Positions 16,258 through 23,773 are shown, counted from the first letter of the stretch. The stretch is 25,874 bases of DNA from JBPOIS01 sp052034295 (GCA_052034295.1 JBPOIS010000045.1:1-25874), one strand, 5' to 3'. Notes: generated by a model from the sequence alone, not told the origin. Translations and numbers: made by a program.

Positions 16258-16282
16258 CGCACCGGACCCCGTGTCCGGTGCG
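16258..16282 (-). promoter_or_regulatory. pnp leader hairpin
   Basis: CGCACCGGAC and GTCCGGTGCG form a perfect 10-bp stem with a 5-nt loop, 23 nt upstream of the pnp start codon. In E. coli a leader stem is cut by RNase III and the product lets PNPase repress its own mRNA. A matching role here is inferred from position and stability. Confidence 0.6.
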
Positions 16283-16334
16283 CTGTATCCGATTGCACAG
16301 ACAGAGTCCCCTGACCCTGCCTGCTGTCCCTGCC

Positions 16335-16376
16335 AGCCGCGCCCGCCCACTGACCCTGGCCTGCGCGGCTTTTTTT
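16335..16376 (+). terminator. plus-strand terminator-like hairpin inside the rpsO-pnp spacer
   Basis: AGCCGCGC (16335-16342) and GCGCGGCT (16363-16370) pair perfectly across a 20-nt loop and are followed by seven T on the plus strand, opposite to rpsO and pnp. It may stop antisense transcription coming from the pnp side. On the minus-strand transcript the same stem may form part of the rpsO-pnp processing region. Confidence 0.5.
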
Positions 16377-16383
16377 GGACAAT

Positions 16384-16413
16384 AAAAAAGGGAGGCACCG
16401 TGGCTCCTCCCTT
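16384..16413 (-). terminator. terminator between rpsO and pnp
   Basis: On the minus strand AAGGGAGG pairs with CCTCCCTT (8 bp) followed by TTTTTTATT. It occupies the place of the partial terminator t1 that follows rpsO in E. coli, where readthrough supplies pnp mRNA. Confidence 0.75.
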
Positions 16414-16488
16414 GTGTGGTCCAGTCAGCCGCAGCCCGCCGCAACGCGGCCAGGGCTGCTGTGGGACCGCTGAACCTGCCGCATCAAC

Positions 16489-16758
16489 TTAGCGGCGCAG
16501 CCCCAGGGCACCAATCAGGGCCTGATAGCGGTCGCTGTCCTTGCCTTTCAGGTAGTCCAGCAGCTTGCGGCGCTGGTTGACCATGCGGATCAGGCCGCGA
16601 CGGCTGTGGTGGTCGTGTTTGTGGGCCTTGAAGTGGGCCTGCAGGTCGTCAATGCGTGCCGACAGCAGAGCCACCTGGACTTCAGGGGAGCCAGTGTCGT
16701 TTTCGCCACGGGCAAAGCGGGTCATCAATTCAGCGCGGTTGGCGTTGGTCAGTGCCAT
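16489..16758 (-). CDS. rpsO: 30S ribosomal protein S15
   Basis: 89 residues, the standard S15 length. The sequence contains the conserved GENDTGSPEVQVALLSARI, LQAHFKAHKHDHHSRRGL and RRKLLDYLKGKD segments that bind 16S rRNA in the platform of the small subunit. The ATG at 16758 has GGAGAG 7 nt upstream. It has its own promoter and a structured leader and is followed by pnp. In E. coli truB lies just upstream of rpsO; here truB is displaced by about 4 kb. Confidence 0.98.
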   Translation of the reverse strand: MALTNANRAELMTRFARGENDTGSPEVQVALLSARIDDLQAHFKAHKHDHHSRRGLIRMVNQRRKLLDYLKGKDSDRYQALIGALGLRR

Positions 16759-16785
16759 GATTTCTCTCCGGGATGTTCCTCTCGT

Positions 16786-16815
16786 GCGCCTGCCACACAT
16801 CCCCACAGCAGGCGC
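16786..16815 (-). promoter_or_regulatory. rpsO leader hairpin
   Basis: GCGCCTGC (minus strand, 16808-16815) pairs with GCAGGCGC (16786-16793) as a perfect 8-bp stem across a 14-nt loop. The predicted transcript start is within a few bases of the stem, so the mRNA would begin with this hairpin. S15 represses its own translation through leader structures in several bacteria; that role here is inferred. Confidence 0.5.
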
Positions 16816-16819
16816 GCGC

Positions 16820-16848
16820 AGTGTAACAAAGCCCTGATCGCCTGTCCA
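16820..16848 (-). promoter_or_regulatory. sigma-70 promoter of rpsO
   Basis: On the minus strand TGGACA (16843-16848) and TACACT (16820-16825) are 17 bp apart. TGT immediately before the -10 box gives an extended -10 element. The predicted leader is about 55 nt. Confidence 0.7.
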
Positions 16849-17045
16849 TCCTTTGCCCGGCCGTCCAGATTGCCCACACTGGGCCTGCGGTGGATTTTGT
16901 GATTTTTGTACACTGGACAAGCCGCAGGCAAAACACGCAGAATTGACGCTAAATCTGCTGTTGAACTGGCTTTTTTGCCATTGCAAAACCCTGCGGTTCT
17001 GTCAACAGTGAACGCCTATTCGATTGTTTTTTTTGACATCTGCTT
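16849..17045. other. divergent intergenic region, rpsO / serine hydrolase
   Basis: This AT-richer stretch separates the rpsO promoter from the plus-strand hydrolase gene. I see no gene and no confident plus-strand promoter. A T8 tract (17027-17034) lies 11 nt before the hydrolase start codon where a Shine-Dalgarno would be expected. Confidence 0.5.
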
Positions 17046-18350
17046 ATGAAACTGTTTTCCACCAACACCATCCGGGTCCCGGCTGACCTGAGTCAGGTCA
17101 CCCAATACGCCGGGGATGAGCAGCCTGCCGAAGCCGGTGGCCTGCACGAGGGCGACATCGCCCACATCTGGCAAAGCATTGAAGCCCTGTACCGCACCGG
17201 CAATCACCCGATGATCTCGGTGTGTCTGCGCCGCAAGGGCCAGATCCTGCTGCACCGCGCCATTGGCCACGCCGAAGGCAATGGTCCCGAGGACAGCGCG
17301 CAGACGCCGAAGCGACTGGCCCAGCCCGATACGCCGGTGTGTCTGTTTTCTGCGTCGAAGCTGGTCACCGCCATGCTGCTGCACTATCTCGATGAGCAGG
17401 GCACGCTGAACCTGCTGGACCCGGTCACCCGCTACGTGCCCGAGTATGGCCAGAAAGGCAAATCCCGCTCCACCCTGTTTCACCTGCTCAGCCACCGTGG
17501 CGGCATCCCGCGCATCCCCAAGGGGTTTCCGCCGGAAATGCTCTATGACCGCGAAGCCATCGTGCAGGCGCTGTGCCGCACCGAGCCGATTTCGCCCTCA
17601 GGCCACCGTCAGGCCTACCACGCGATCACCGCAGGCTATATCCTCGGCGAGGTGATGGAGCGCGTCACCGGCATGGGCCTGCGCGAGCTGCTGGATGAGG
17701 TGATTGCCCGGCCCATGGGACTGAGCTGCTTCAACTATGGCCTGGCACCTGAGTTCCGCGATCAGGTGGCACGCAACTACGCCACGGGCCTGTATTCCCG
17801 GCTGGGCACCGACCAGTTTCTGGAGTACGTGCTGGGCGGCGACCTGCAGCTGGCGGTGAACATGACCAACGATGTGCGCTTCATGGACACGGTCTGCCCG
17901 GCCGGCAACCTGTACACCAGTGCCGAGCAGATGGGCCGGTTCATGGAAATGCTGCTGGATGGCGGTCAGTATCGGGACCAGTCCATCCTGTCCCCGGCCA
18001 CGGTGTTCCGCTCCACGCTGGAAACCACGCGGCGCCAGTTTGATGCCGTGCTGATTGCGCCGCTGCGCTATGGTCTGGGCCCGATGCTGGGCGACCACCC
18101 GGTGGGGATTTTTGGTCCACAGACCAAACACGCCTTCGGCCACATCGGCCTGTCCAACATCTTTTGCTGGGCCGATCCACAGCGCGACCTCAGTGTGTCA
18201 CTGCTGACCACTGGCAAATCCGTGGTGGGCACCCATCTGCCCGCTTTGCTGAAGGTGCTCTGGGCCATCAACACCCACTGCCCGAGCCTTCCCCGCCCGC
18301 AGCGCCGGTCGATTTTTGGCCAGACCAGCGATCCCGCACAGGCCATTTGA
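17046..18350 (+). CDS. SxxK serine hydrolase of the beta-lactamase/EstB-like family
   Basis: 434 residues with the penicillin-binding/class C fold signatures: S102-x-x-K105 in FSASKLV, a candidate catalytic tyrosine Y191 in AYHAITAGY, and H366-x-G368 in GHIG in place of KTG. No signal peptide is visible, so it is probably cytoplasmic. This fits the esterase/carboxylesterase branch (EstB, LACTB-like) more than a true AmpC beta-lactamase. The substrate is unknown. The ATG at 17046 gives an N-terminus (MKLFSTNTIRVPADLSQV) that looks like a family start, though it lacks a Shine-Dalgarno. The gene is divergent from rpsO and ends at an intrinsic terminator. Confidence 0.88.
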   Translation: MKLFSTNTIRVPADLSQVTQYAGDEQPAEAGGLHEGDIAHIWQSIEALYRTGNHPMISVCLRRKGQILLHRAIGHAEGNGPEDSAQTPKRLAQPDTPVCLFSASKLVTAMLLHYLDEQGTLNLLDPVTRYVPEYGQKGKSRSTLFHLLSHRGGIPRIPKGFPPEMLYDREAIVQALCRTEPISPSGHRQAYHAITAGYILGEVMERVTGMGLRELLDEVIARPMGLSCFNYGLAPEFRDQVARNYATGLYSRLGTDQFLEYVLGGDLQLAVNMTNDVRFMDTVCPAGNLYTSAEQMGRFMEMLLDGGQYRDQSILSPATVFRSTLETTRRQFDAVLIAPLRYGLGPMLGDHPVGIFGPQTKHAFGHIGLSNIFCWADPQRDLSVSLLTTGKSVVGTHLPALLKVLWAINTHCPSLPRPQRRSIFGQTSDPAQAI

Positions 18351-18369
18351 CCCCAGACAGGGTGAGGAC

Positions 18370-18401
18370 AGGCCTTCCCGGCGACGGGAGGGCCTTTTTT
18401 T
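18370..18401 (+). terminator. intrinsic terminator of the serine hydrolase gene
   Basis: AGGCCTTCCCG (18370-18380) pairs with CGGGAGGGCCT (18385-18395), 11 bp with one G-U, closed by a GCGA (GNRA) tetraloop and followed by seven T. It touches the stop codon of the convergent PfpI gene. Confidence 0.9.
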
Positions 18402-19131
18402 ACTGGTCCGATGTGGGCGTGCTGCCGGGCTGCGGCACACTGGGCTGCGGGGGCAGCGCGGCCTGCGGGCTGTGCTGCTCTGCCGAGCTGACAGGCACCA
18501 GCGCATCAAAATCCGCCGCTGTGGGCAGACCGGGGGAAGGGGAAGGTGCTCCGGACTGGCGCGGCAGGGGGCTTTGCATGAGGGCACTCCGTTGGGCTTC
18601 GGGACGGTGCTGCAGGTGGGCCACCATGGCCTGGACAAACTGCGGGATGTCTTTCGGTTCGCGGCTGGTGATCAGGGCCCCGTCCACCACGCAGGGCTCA
18701 TCGACGTAATGGGCCCCGGCATTGTGCAGGTCATCGCGGAGGGTGTGGTAGGCGGTCAGGGTGCGGCCCTGCACCACCCCTGCCGAAATCAGCAGCCACG
18801 GCGCATGGCAAATTGCCCCCAGCACCTTGCCGGACTGAACCCATTCCTGTACCGCCTGCTGCGCCCCGTGCTGGACCCGCAGGGTGTCGGCATTGATGAC
18901 CCCGCCGGGCAGGACCAGCGCATCAAAGTCTTTCGGGTCAGTCTCCTGTAGCAGGCCATCCACCAAAAAAGTTTCGGCACGTTCTGTGTGGTTCCAGCCC
19001 TGTACACGGGTTTTATTCAGGGCAATCAGCCGGGTTTCATGGCCCGCCTGCTGCAGGCCATCGCGTACTGCGGTGTATTCCACCTGTTCAAAGTCGTCAT
19101 CCACCAAAAACATGATCTGCGCCATCGCCAT
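18400..19131 (-). CDS. DJ-1/PfpI-family protein with a disordered C-terminal tail
   Basis: 243 residues. Residues 1-175 form a DJ-1/PfpI domain: the N-terminal IMFLVDDDFEQVEYT with conserved E15, LVLPGG near 73-77, and the nucleophile elbow AICHAP with C108 and H109. Members act as proteases, deglycases/glyoxalases or stress chaperones; the specific activity here is not deducible. The last 65 residues are Pro/Ser/Gln-rich, low in complexity and absent from typical 170-190-residue members. Two ATGs compete: 19131 has GGGAG only 3 nt upstream, and 19125 has it 9 nt upstream. The shorter form MAQIMFLVDD is equally likely. It faces the serine hydrolase gene convergently. Confidence 0.9.
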   Translation of the reverse strand: MAMAQIMFLVDDDFEQVEYTAVRDGLQQAGHETRLIALNKTRVQGWNHTERAETFLVDGLLQETDPKDFDALVLPGGVINADTLRVQHGAQQAVQEWVQSGKVLGAICHAPWLLISAGVVQGRTLTAYHTLRDDLHNAGAHYVDEPCVVDGALITSREPKDIPQFVQAMVAHLQHRPEAQRSALMQSPLPRQSGAPSPSPGLPTAADFDALVPVSSAEQHSPQAALPPQPSVPQPGSTPTSDQ

Positions 19132-19255
19132 CTACTCCCAAAGGCTGCACGGGGTTACGAACCCTCAGGCTAGCGGCTGGCCAGGGCATGACGTAGTGTG
19201 GCTGTGGGGGCCAACTGTAGGGGCTGGCTTGCAGCGGGTATTTTTTTGTGAAAAC

Positions 19256-20179
19256 TCAGGGCAGGTAATGGACCGATTCAGGGTGGATGCGCGTACAGGG
19301 GTACTGCTCGCACTGGATCACCACGTGATGGATGTCAAACTGCGCTGCCATCCGGGCCGTGGCCTGCTCCAGCACTTGCTGCGGCAGGGCCTCTGGACAG
19401 ACCAGATGGACGGTCAGGGTGACCTTCTGGCTGGTCAGGGCCCAGATGTGCAGATCATGCAGCTCGGTCACACCCTCAACCGACAGCAGGGCTGCACGCA
19501 CCTGCACCGGATCAATATGCGGCGGCACCCCTTCCAGCAGGATGTGCAGGCTCTCGCTGAGCAGGGTCCAGGTGCGTGGCACCACCCACAGGCCGATGGC
19601 CACAGCCACCAGTGAATCCACCCACGTCCAGCCGGTGAACCTGAGCACCAGCGCCCCCACGATCACGCCCACCGAGCCAATCAGGTCGGACAGCGCCTCC
19701 AGGTAGGCCCCGCGCACATTCAGGCTGTCTTTTTGTCCGGCCATCAGCAGCCGCAGTGACAGCAGGTTCACCAGCAGACCGGCCACGGCCACCCAGAGCA
19801 TGCCGCTGCTGTGGATTTCGGCGGGCTGCTGCAGGCGCAGCCAGGCCTCATAGAGGATGTACAGGGCCACAGCAAACAGCAGCAGGGCATTGAAGGCGGC
19901 CGCCAGAATCTCAAAGCGGTAGTAGCCATAACTGCGCCGGTCGTCGGCGGGCCGCCGGGCCAGCCGGGTGGCAGCCAGTGCAATCGCCAGTGCGGCGGTG
20001 TCGGTGAACATGTGGGCGGCATCGGACAGCAGCGCCAGCGACTGGGTCCACCAGCCCGCCCCCACTTCAATCAGCATGAAGGTGGTGGTCAGCCCGAGGG
20101 CCAGCCACAGCCGGCGCTCATTTTGCCCGGCGTTTCCACCAGGGTGGTGGTGTGCGTGGTTGTGGTGTGAATGGGCCAC
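19256..20179 (-). CDS. cation diffusion facilitator (CDF) metal exporter
   Basis: 307 residues if started at the GTG at 20179, which has GGAG 7 nt upstream. Upstream in-frame sequence runs into the neighbouring gene and looks non-coding. The His-rich N-terminus (AHSHHNHAHHH), six transmembrane helices and a cytoplasmic ferredoxin-like domain (from about 215) fit CzcD/ZitB-type proton-coupled exporters of zinc, cobalt or cadmium in the inner membrane. The helix II metal site is visible as HMFTD in SDAAHMFTD. In helix V the usual HxxxD is ExxxD (EALSD), a variant I recall from some proteobacterial CDFs. No metal regulator is adjacent. Confidence 0.92.
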   Translation of the reverse strand: MAHSHHNHAHHHPGGNAGQNERRLWLALGLTTTFMLIEVGAGWWTQSLALLSDAAHMFTDTAALAIALAATRLARRPADDRRSYGYYRFEILAAAFNALLLFAVALYILYEAWLRLQQPAEIHSSGMLWVAVAGLLVNLLSLRLLMAGQKDSLNVRGAYLEALSDLIGSVGVIVGALVLRFTGWTWVDSLVAVAIGLWVVPRTWTLLSESLHILLEGVPPHIDPVQVRAALLSVEGVTELHDLHIWALTSQKVTLTVHLVCPEALPQQVLEQATARMAAQFDIHHVVIQCEQYPCTRIHPESVHYLP

Positions 20180-20258
20180 CCGCAGACTCCGGCACGAATT
20201 CAGGTTGCCGGACAGTGTAGCGCAGTGGCACAGACTTGTCTGGCCAGCGGCGTGCTGA

Positions 20259-20774
20259 TCAGGGGCGCAGGGCAGCTTCGGCCTGGCGGGCCTCCTCCAG
20301 CACCTGCGGGTCGGTTTCCCGGATCCAGCTCTGGCTGCGGCCCAGCATGGAGACGCCCACATAGCCGCGCATGGTCAGGCGACGGCCATCGGGGCTGAGT
20401 TTGGCCTTGCAGCGATAGATCCGGCCAGACAGCGGGTCCAGCAGTCGTCCGTCCACATATTGATTGGGTGTGTCTGCGGCCCGCAGTCCCGTCAGCACGG
20501 TCAGACCCATGATGCGCTTGCCGGTGTAGGGTGGCGGGCAGTCCACGCAGAACTCCTTGGGCGTGTAGCCGGGCCGCGGCATGGCCATGACCGGCACCCC
20601 CACATAACTGCCATCCCGCGCCTGCTGGATGTGCACCACCCCCCGGGCAAACCCGGTGCGGTCATCAATGGTGCGCCAATAGCCCACCAGCCCTTCGGCA
20701 TCGGCGGCGTGGACACCGCCGGACAGCAGCAACAAGGCCCCCAGCATCAGGGTGTGGCGTGTTTTTGTGGTCAT
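20259..20774 (-). CDS. DUF2147 secreted protein
   Basis: 171 residues with a signal peptide (about 1-23, cleavage after VHA). The mature part matches the DUF2147 pattern: GYWRTIDDRTG at the start, C76xxC79 in the middle, GRLLDPLSGRIYRCK, and RGYVGVSMLGRSQSWIR near the end. Family function is unknown; members are periplasmic and about this size. The ATG at 20774 has AGGAG 7 nt upstream, so the longer in-frame extension is rejected. It is on the same strand as the CDF gene, 79 nt upstream of it. Confidence 0.92.
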   Translation of the reverse strand: MTTKTRHTLMLGALLLLSGGVHAADAEGLVGYWRTIDDRTGFARGVVHIQQARDGSYVGVPVMAMPRPGYTPKEFCVDCPPPYTGKRIMGLTVLTGLRAADTPNQYVDGRLLDPLSGRIYRCKAKLSPDGRRLTMRGYVGVSMLGRSQSWIRETDPQVLEEARQAEAALRP

Positions 20775-20906
20775 GTTCGTGCTCCTGCAACCAGGCATCT
20801 GCCAGCCTTGACATGAATGCCTTTTCCACTGTTCAGGATACGCCGTTGTGCCGGTCTGGTTGCGACACTCAGCCGGAACTCCACACCGCTGATCGATTTT
20901 TTCCGG

Positions 20907-21815
20907 TCAGGGCACCAGCACCCGCTTCGGCTGCAACCGTCCGTCGTCGCCCTGCTCGGCCAGCCCCAGGCAAGCGCCCGTGTCGTCAAAAGCCAGTACA
21001 GCACCCGTCGGCAGTCCCGGGATCCACAGCGACTGCCCCTGCGCAAAGGCCAGTGCCTCAGTGCGGCTGAGCGTCTGCCGGGGCAGGCAGGCCACCGGCG
21101 CATACACCGGCAGCAGCAGCGCCTCACGCTCGGGTTCGCTGAGCGCTTCGAGATGTTCAATGGTCAGGGATTCATCCAGCACAAACGGCCCGGTCTGGGT
21201 GCGGTGCAGGCTGGCCAGGTGGGCCCCACTGCCCAGCGCCTGTCCGAGGTCCTCCGCCAGGGTGCGGATGTAGGTGCCCTTGCTGCAATGCACATCCACG
21301 GCCAGCCAGTCCGCCCCCCAGTCCAGCAGGCTCAGGGCATGGATCTGCACGGGTCGGGCGGGCCGCGCCACCTCAATGCCCTGCCGGGCCAGTTCGTACA
21401 GTGGACGGCCATCCTTTTTCAGGGCCGAATACATCGGCGGCACCTGCTGGATCGTGCCAAGAAACTGCGCCAGTACCGCCTCCAGCAGCGCCCGATCCAG
21501 CACCGGAATGGCAAACTCTGCCAGGGTCTCCCCTTCCCGGTCAGCCGTGGTGGTGGTGCGTCCCAGCTGGATGCGTGCGGTGTAGCGCTTGTCGGCATCC
21601 AGCAAAAAATGGGAAAACTTGGTGGCCTCACCCAGACACACCGGCAGCAGCCCAGTGGCCAGTGGGTCCAGCGCCCCGGTGTGACCGGCCTTTTCGGCCC
21701 GGAACAGCCAGCGGACCTTTTGCAGGGCGGCATTTGAGCTGATGCCCAGTGGCTTGTTCAGCAAAAAAACCCCATGAATGCGCCGGCGCACCTGCCGGAC
21801 CCTTGGTTCAGCCAT
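20907..21815 (-). CDS. truB: tRNA pseudouridine(55) synthase
   Basis: 302 residues. TruB isomerises U55 in the T-loop of tRNAs. The catalytic motif AGHTGALDPLATGLLPV carries the nucleophile D50 (E. coli D48). FLLNKPLGISSN, RYTARIQLG and CSKGTYIRTLAEDLG are the other family blocks. A C-terminal PUA-like region covers about 250-302. The ATG at 21815 has GGGGA 7 nt upstream; the 28-residue in-frame extension upstream is rejected. In E. coli it sits between rbfA and rpsO. Here it is separated from both and probably has its own promoter. Confidence 0.97.
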   Translation of the reverse strand: MAEPRVRQVRRRIHGVFLLNKPLGISSNAALQKVRWLFRAEKAGHTGALDPLATGLLPVCLGEATKFSHFLLDADKRYTARIQLGRTTTTADREGETLAEFAIPVLDRALLEAVLAQFLGTIQQVPPMYSALKKDGRPLYELARQGIEVARPARPVQIHALSLLDWGADWLAVDVHCSKGTYIRTLAEDLGQALGSGAHLASLHRTQTGPFVLDESLTIEHLEALSEPEREALLLPVYAPVACLPRQTLSRTEALAFAQGQSLWIPGLPTGAVLAFDDTGACLGLAEQGDDGRLQPKRVLVP

Positions 21816-21855
21816 GATTTTTCCCCAAAAACGGCCCTGCCCGTCCAAATGGCCC

Positions 21856-21864
21856 ATGCTAACA
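21856..21864 (-). promoter_or_regulatory. possible extended -10 promoter of truB
   Basis: On the minus strand TGTTAGCAT matches TGnTAnnnT about 41 nt upstream of the truB start. No clear -35 is present. A local promoter is expected because the upstream neighbour is divergent. Confidence 0.4.
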
Positions 21865-21935
21865 GAACGCCACCTGCAGGACAGGCTGACTTGGGGCACA
21901 ATGCCTGCCGGATTCGGCCTCGGGACCCATCAACC

Positions 21936-22409
21936 ATGAAACCTTTCCTGCTGTGGGGCGCGCTGCTGGGCAGCCTGCCGGGACTGGCCGGGGCGGCTGT
22001 GCCCAGTGATGAGTATTTTGTGGTACATCAGGTGTACGCCCAGCTTGCCTGCCCCAGCTCACCCGCCGTCCAGGCCAGGGCAGTCACCCGCTGTCTGGAC
22101 CAGCAGCTCAGTCAGGCCGATCAGGATGTGCGCGGCCTGTATGCCAAACTGAACCAGCTTCTGGACCGCCGTAAACCGGCCCCCGGACAGCAACCGCTCG
22201 GCCAGTTGCTGGCGCGCAGCCAGCAGGACTGGCTACAGTGGCGGGAAAGCACCTGTGCCTTTGAAAGCCTGCCTGCCGCCGGTACCCCCAACCACCTCAA
22301 CCAGATCAAGATCTGTCTGGTCATGTACACCCGCGAGCGCGCCGCTTATCTGCGCTGGTACCTGCAGCAGCCCCCTGCGGATGGACAGGCCCAAAAACCC
22401 GCCCCCTGA
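21936..22409 (+). CDS. LprI/DUF1311-like secreted protein
   Basis: 157 residues with a signal peptide (about 1-20, LAGA cleavage). The mature region has the DUF1311/LprI layout: a TRCLDQQLSQAD segment, LNQLL, then SQQDWLQWRESTC and a final Cys in KICLVMYTRERAAYLRWYLQ. Four cysteines could form two disulfides. LprI-type domains occur in periplasmic proteins and in a mycobacterial lysozyme inhibitor; function here is unknown. The start at 21936 is favoured by the signal peptide. It is divergent from truB and co-directional with the downstream binding-protein gene (110-nt gap). Confidence 0.78.
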   Translation: MKPFLLWGALLGSLPGLAGAAVPSDEYFVVHQVYAQLACPSSPAVQARAVTRCLDQQLSQADQDVRGLYAKLNQLLDRRKPAPGQQPLGQLLARSQQDWLQWRESTCAFESLPAAGTPNHLNQIKICLVMYTRERAAYLRWYLQQPPADGQAQKPAP

Positions 22410-22519
22410 ACGGCTGCGGGTCGGGACGCCGAACTGACCGCCCGGACCGGACAGCCCTGCCAATGCCGGGTCCGCCCGGTTGCTTTAAGGTGAATCGGTC
22501 TGGCACAAGGAACCCGCCC

Positions 22520-23773
22520 ATGTTGAATCATTTTCCGCTGCTGCGTCGCGGCCTGTACACGACCGGTCTGGCTGGCCTGCTGGGCATTGCGCCGCTGGCT
22601 GTGTCTGCCCCCACTGCCCTCGATGGCCTGCCGCCACCGCAGCTCACCGGCCCGTCGCCGCAACTGCTGCAAAAAGTCAAAACCCTGCTGGAAAAGCCGC
22701 AGACCTGGCAAAAAATTCCCGCCAAAGTCACCCTGTGCATGTATGTGCCGGATGGCGTCAATGGACAGATTTTCCAGTATGCACGCAGCTACATTTCTGA
22801 ACTGCCCAAGTTCAGTGAAGCCGCGCGCAGCATCGGCCTGGAGATGAAAGTGGCCTTCACCAGCCCGACCCAGATGAGTCTGGATCTGGCCATGCCGCGC
22901 CTGAAGCGCAAGGCCCACACCGAGGTCAAATTCCAGCTGTACACCGATGAGCGGGTGGTGGCCGAGGATTTCATTGCCGGGGAATGCGATGGCGCGGCCA
23001 TGAGCAACATGCGCGCCCGCCGTTTCAACCCCTTCATTGGCTCGCTGGATGCCATCGGGGCCTTGCCCAGCTACAGCCTGCTGTCCGATGCCATCCGGGT
23101 GCTGGCCAGCCCCCAGCTGGATGCCGACATGGTCAACCAGCAGTATGAAGTCACCGGCATCATGCCGGTGGGGGCTGCGTACATCATGGTCAACGACCGG
23201 CGCCTGAACACCCTGGCCAAGGCCGCGGGCAAAAAAGTCGCCGTGCTCGATTTTGACAAATCACAGGCCCAGCTCGTGCAGCGTGTCGGTGCGCAGCCGG
23301 TGTCGGTGGATTTCACCTCCATGGGCGGCAAATTCAACAATGGCCAGGTCGATGTGCTGGCGGCCCCGGCCTTACTGTTTGAGCCGCTGGAGCTGCGCAA
23401 GGGCCTCACCGACCGCGCCACCGGACAGGTCAAGGGCGGCATCATCCGCTTTCCGATCGTCCAGCTCACCGTGGTGACGCTGATGCACCGCAACCGTTTT
23501 CCGGACGGGGTGGGGGCGCTGGTGCGCGAGTACTCAGCCACCCAGCTTGCCCCGGCCTACCAATTCATCGACGCCACCGAAAAACGCATTCCGGCGGCCT
23601 ACTGGATGGATGTTCCCGCCAGTGACAAGCCCGGCTACATCAAGCTGATGCGCGAAAGCCGCATTGCCATGACCCAGCAGGGTTTTTACCACCCGAAGAT
23701 GATGGCCTTGCTAAAAAAAATCCGCTGCCGCGCTGAGCCCAGCAGCTACGAATGCAGCCTCAACGAGGAGTGA
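22520..23773 (+). CDS. DUF6091-type putative solute-binding protein, copy 2
   Basis: 417 residues with a signal peptide (about 1-30, hydrophobic core GLAGLLGIAPLAV). It is a paralogue of the protein encoded at 11728-12882. Shared elements are LC-x-W/Y near the N-terminus, GECD/GYCD, GxKVAVLDFDKSQAQL versus GKKIAVFDYDKAQAQL, QVDVL/VVxxPA, an LELxKG segment and the ending LLKKIRCxxxPxxxEC. The four cysteines C73, C156, C403 and C412 match those of copy 1, including the C-terminal Cx8C spacing. A longer segment lies between the first two cysteines. The ATG at 22520 has AAGGA 8 nt upstream. It is inserted between truB and rbfA on the opposite strand, away from the tatT unit. Confidence 0.85.
   Translation: MLNHFPLLRRGLYTTGLAGLLGIAPLAVSAPTALDGLPPPQLTGPSPQLLQKVKTLLEKPQTWQKIPAKVTLCMYVPDGVNGQIFQYARSYISELPKFSEAARSIGLEMKVAFTSPTQMSLDLAMPRLKRKAHTEVKFQLYTDERVVAEDFIAGECDGAAMSNMRARRFNPFIGSLDAIGALPSYSLLSDAIRVLASPQLDADMVNQQYEVTGIMPVGAAYIMVNDRRLNTLAKAAGKKVAVLDFDKSQAQLVQRVGAQPVSVDFTSMGGKFNNGQVDVLAAPALLFEPLELRKGLTDRATGQVKGGIIRFPIVQLTVVTLMHRNRFPDGVGALVREYSATQLAPAYQFIDATEKRIPAAYWMDVPASDKPGYIKLMRESRIAMTQQGFYHPKMMALLKKIRCRAEPSSYECSLNEE

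Noticed and set aside
15023..16492. Plus-strand open frame (489 codons)
   Set aside because: Antisense to pnp, which is unmistakable on the other strand.
17598..18143. Minus-strand open frame (181 codons) opposite the serine hydrolase gene
   Set aside because: Complement of a clear SxxK hydrolase frame, without family features.
20811..20840. Plus-strand TTGACA as a promoter
   Set aside because: No acceptable -10 box 16-18 bp downstream, and no plus-strand gene follows for over 1 kb.
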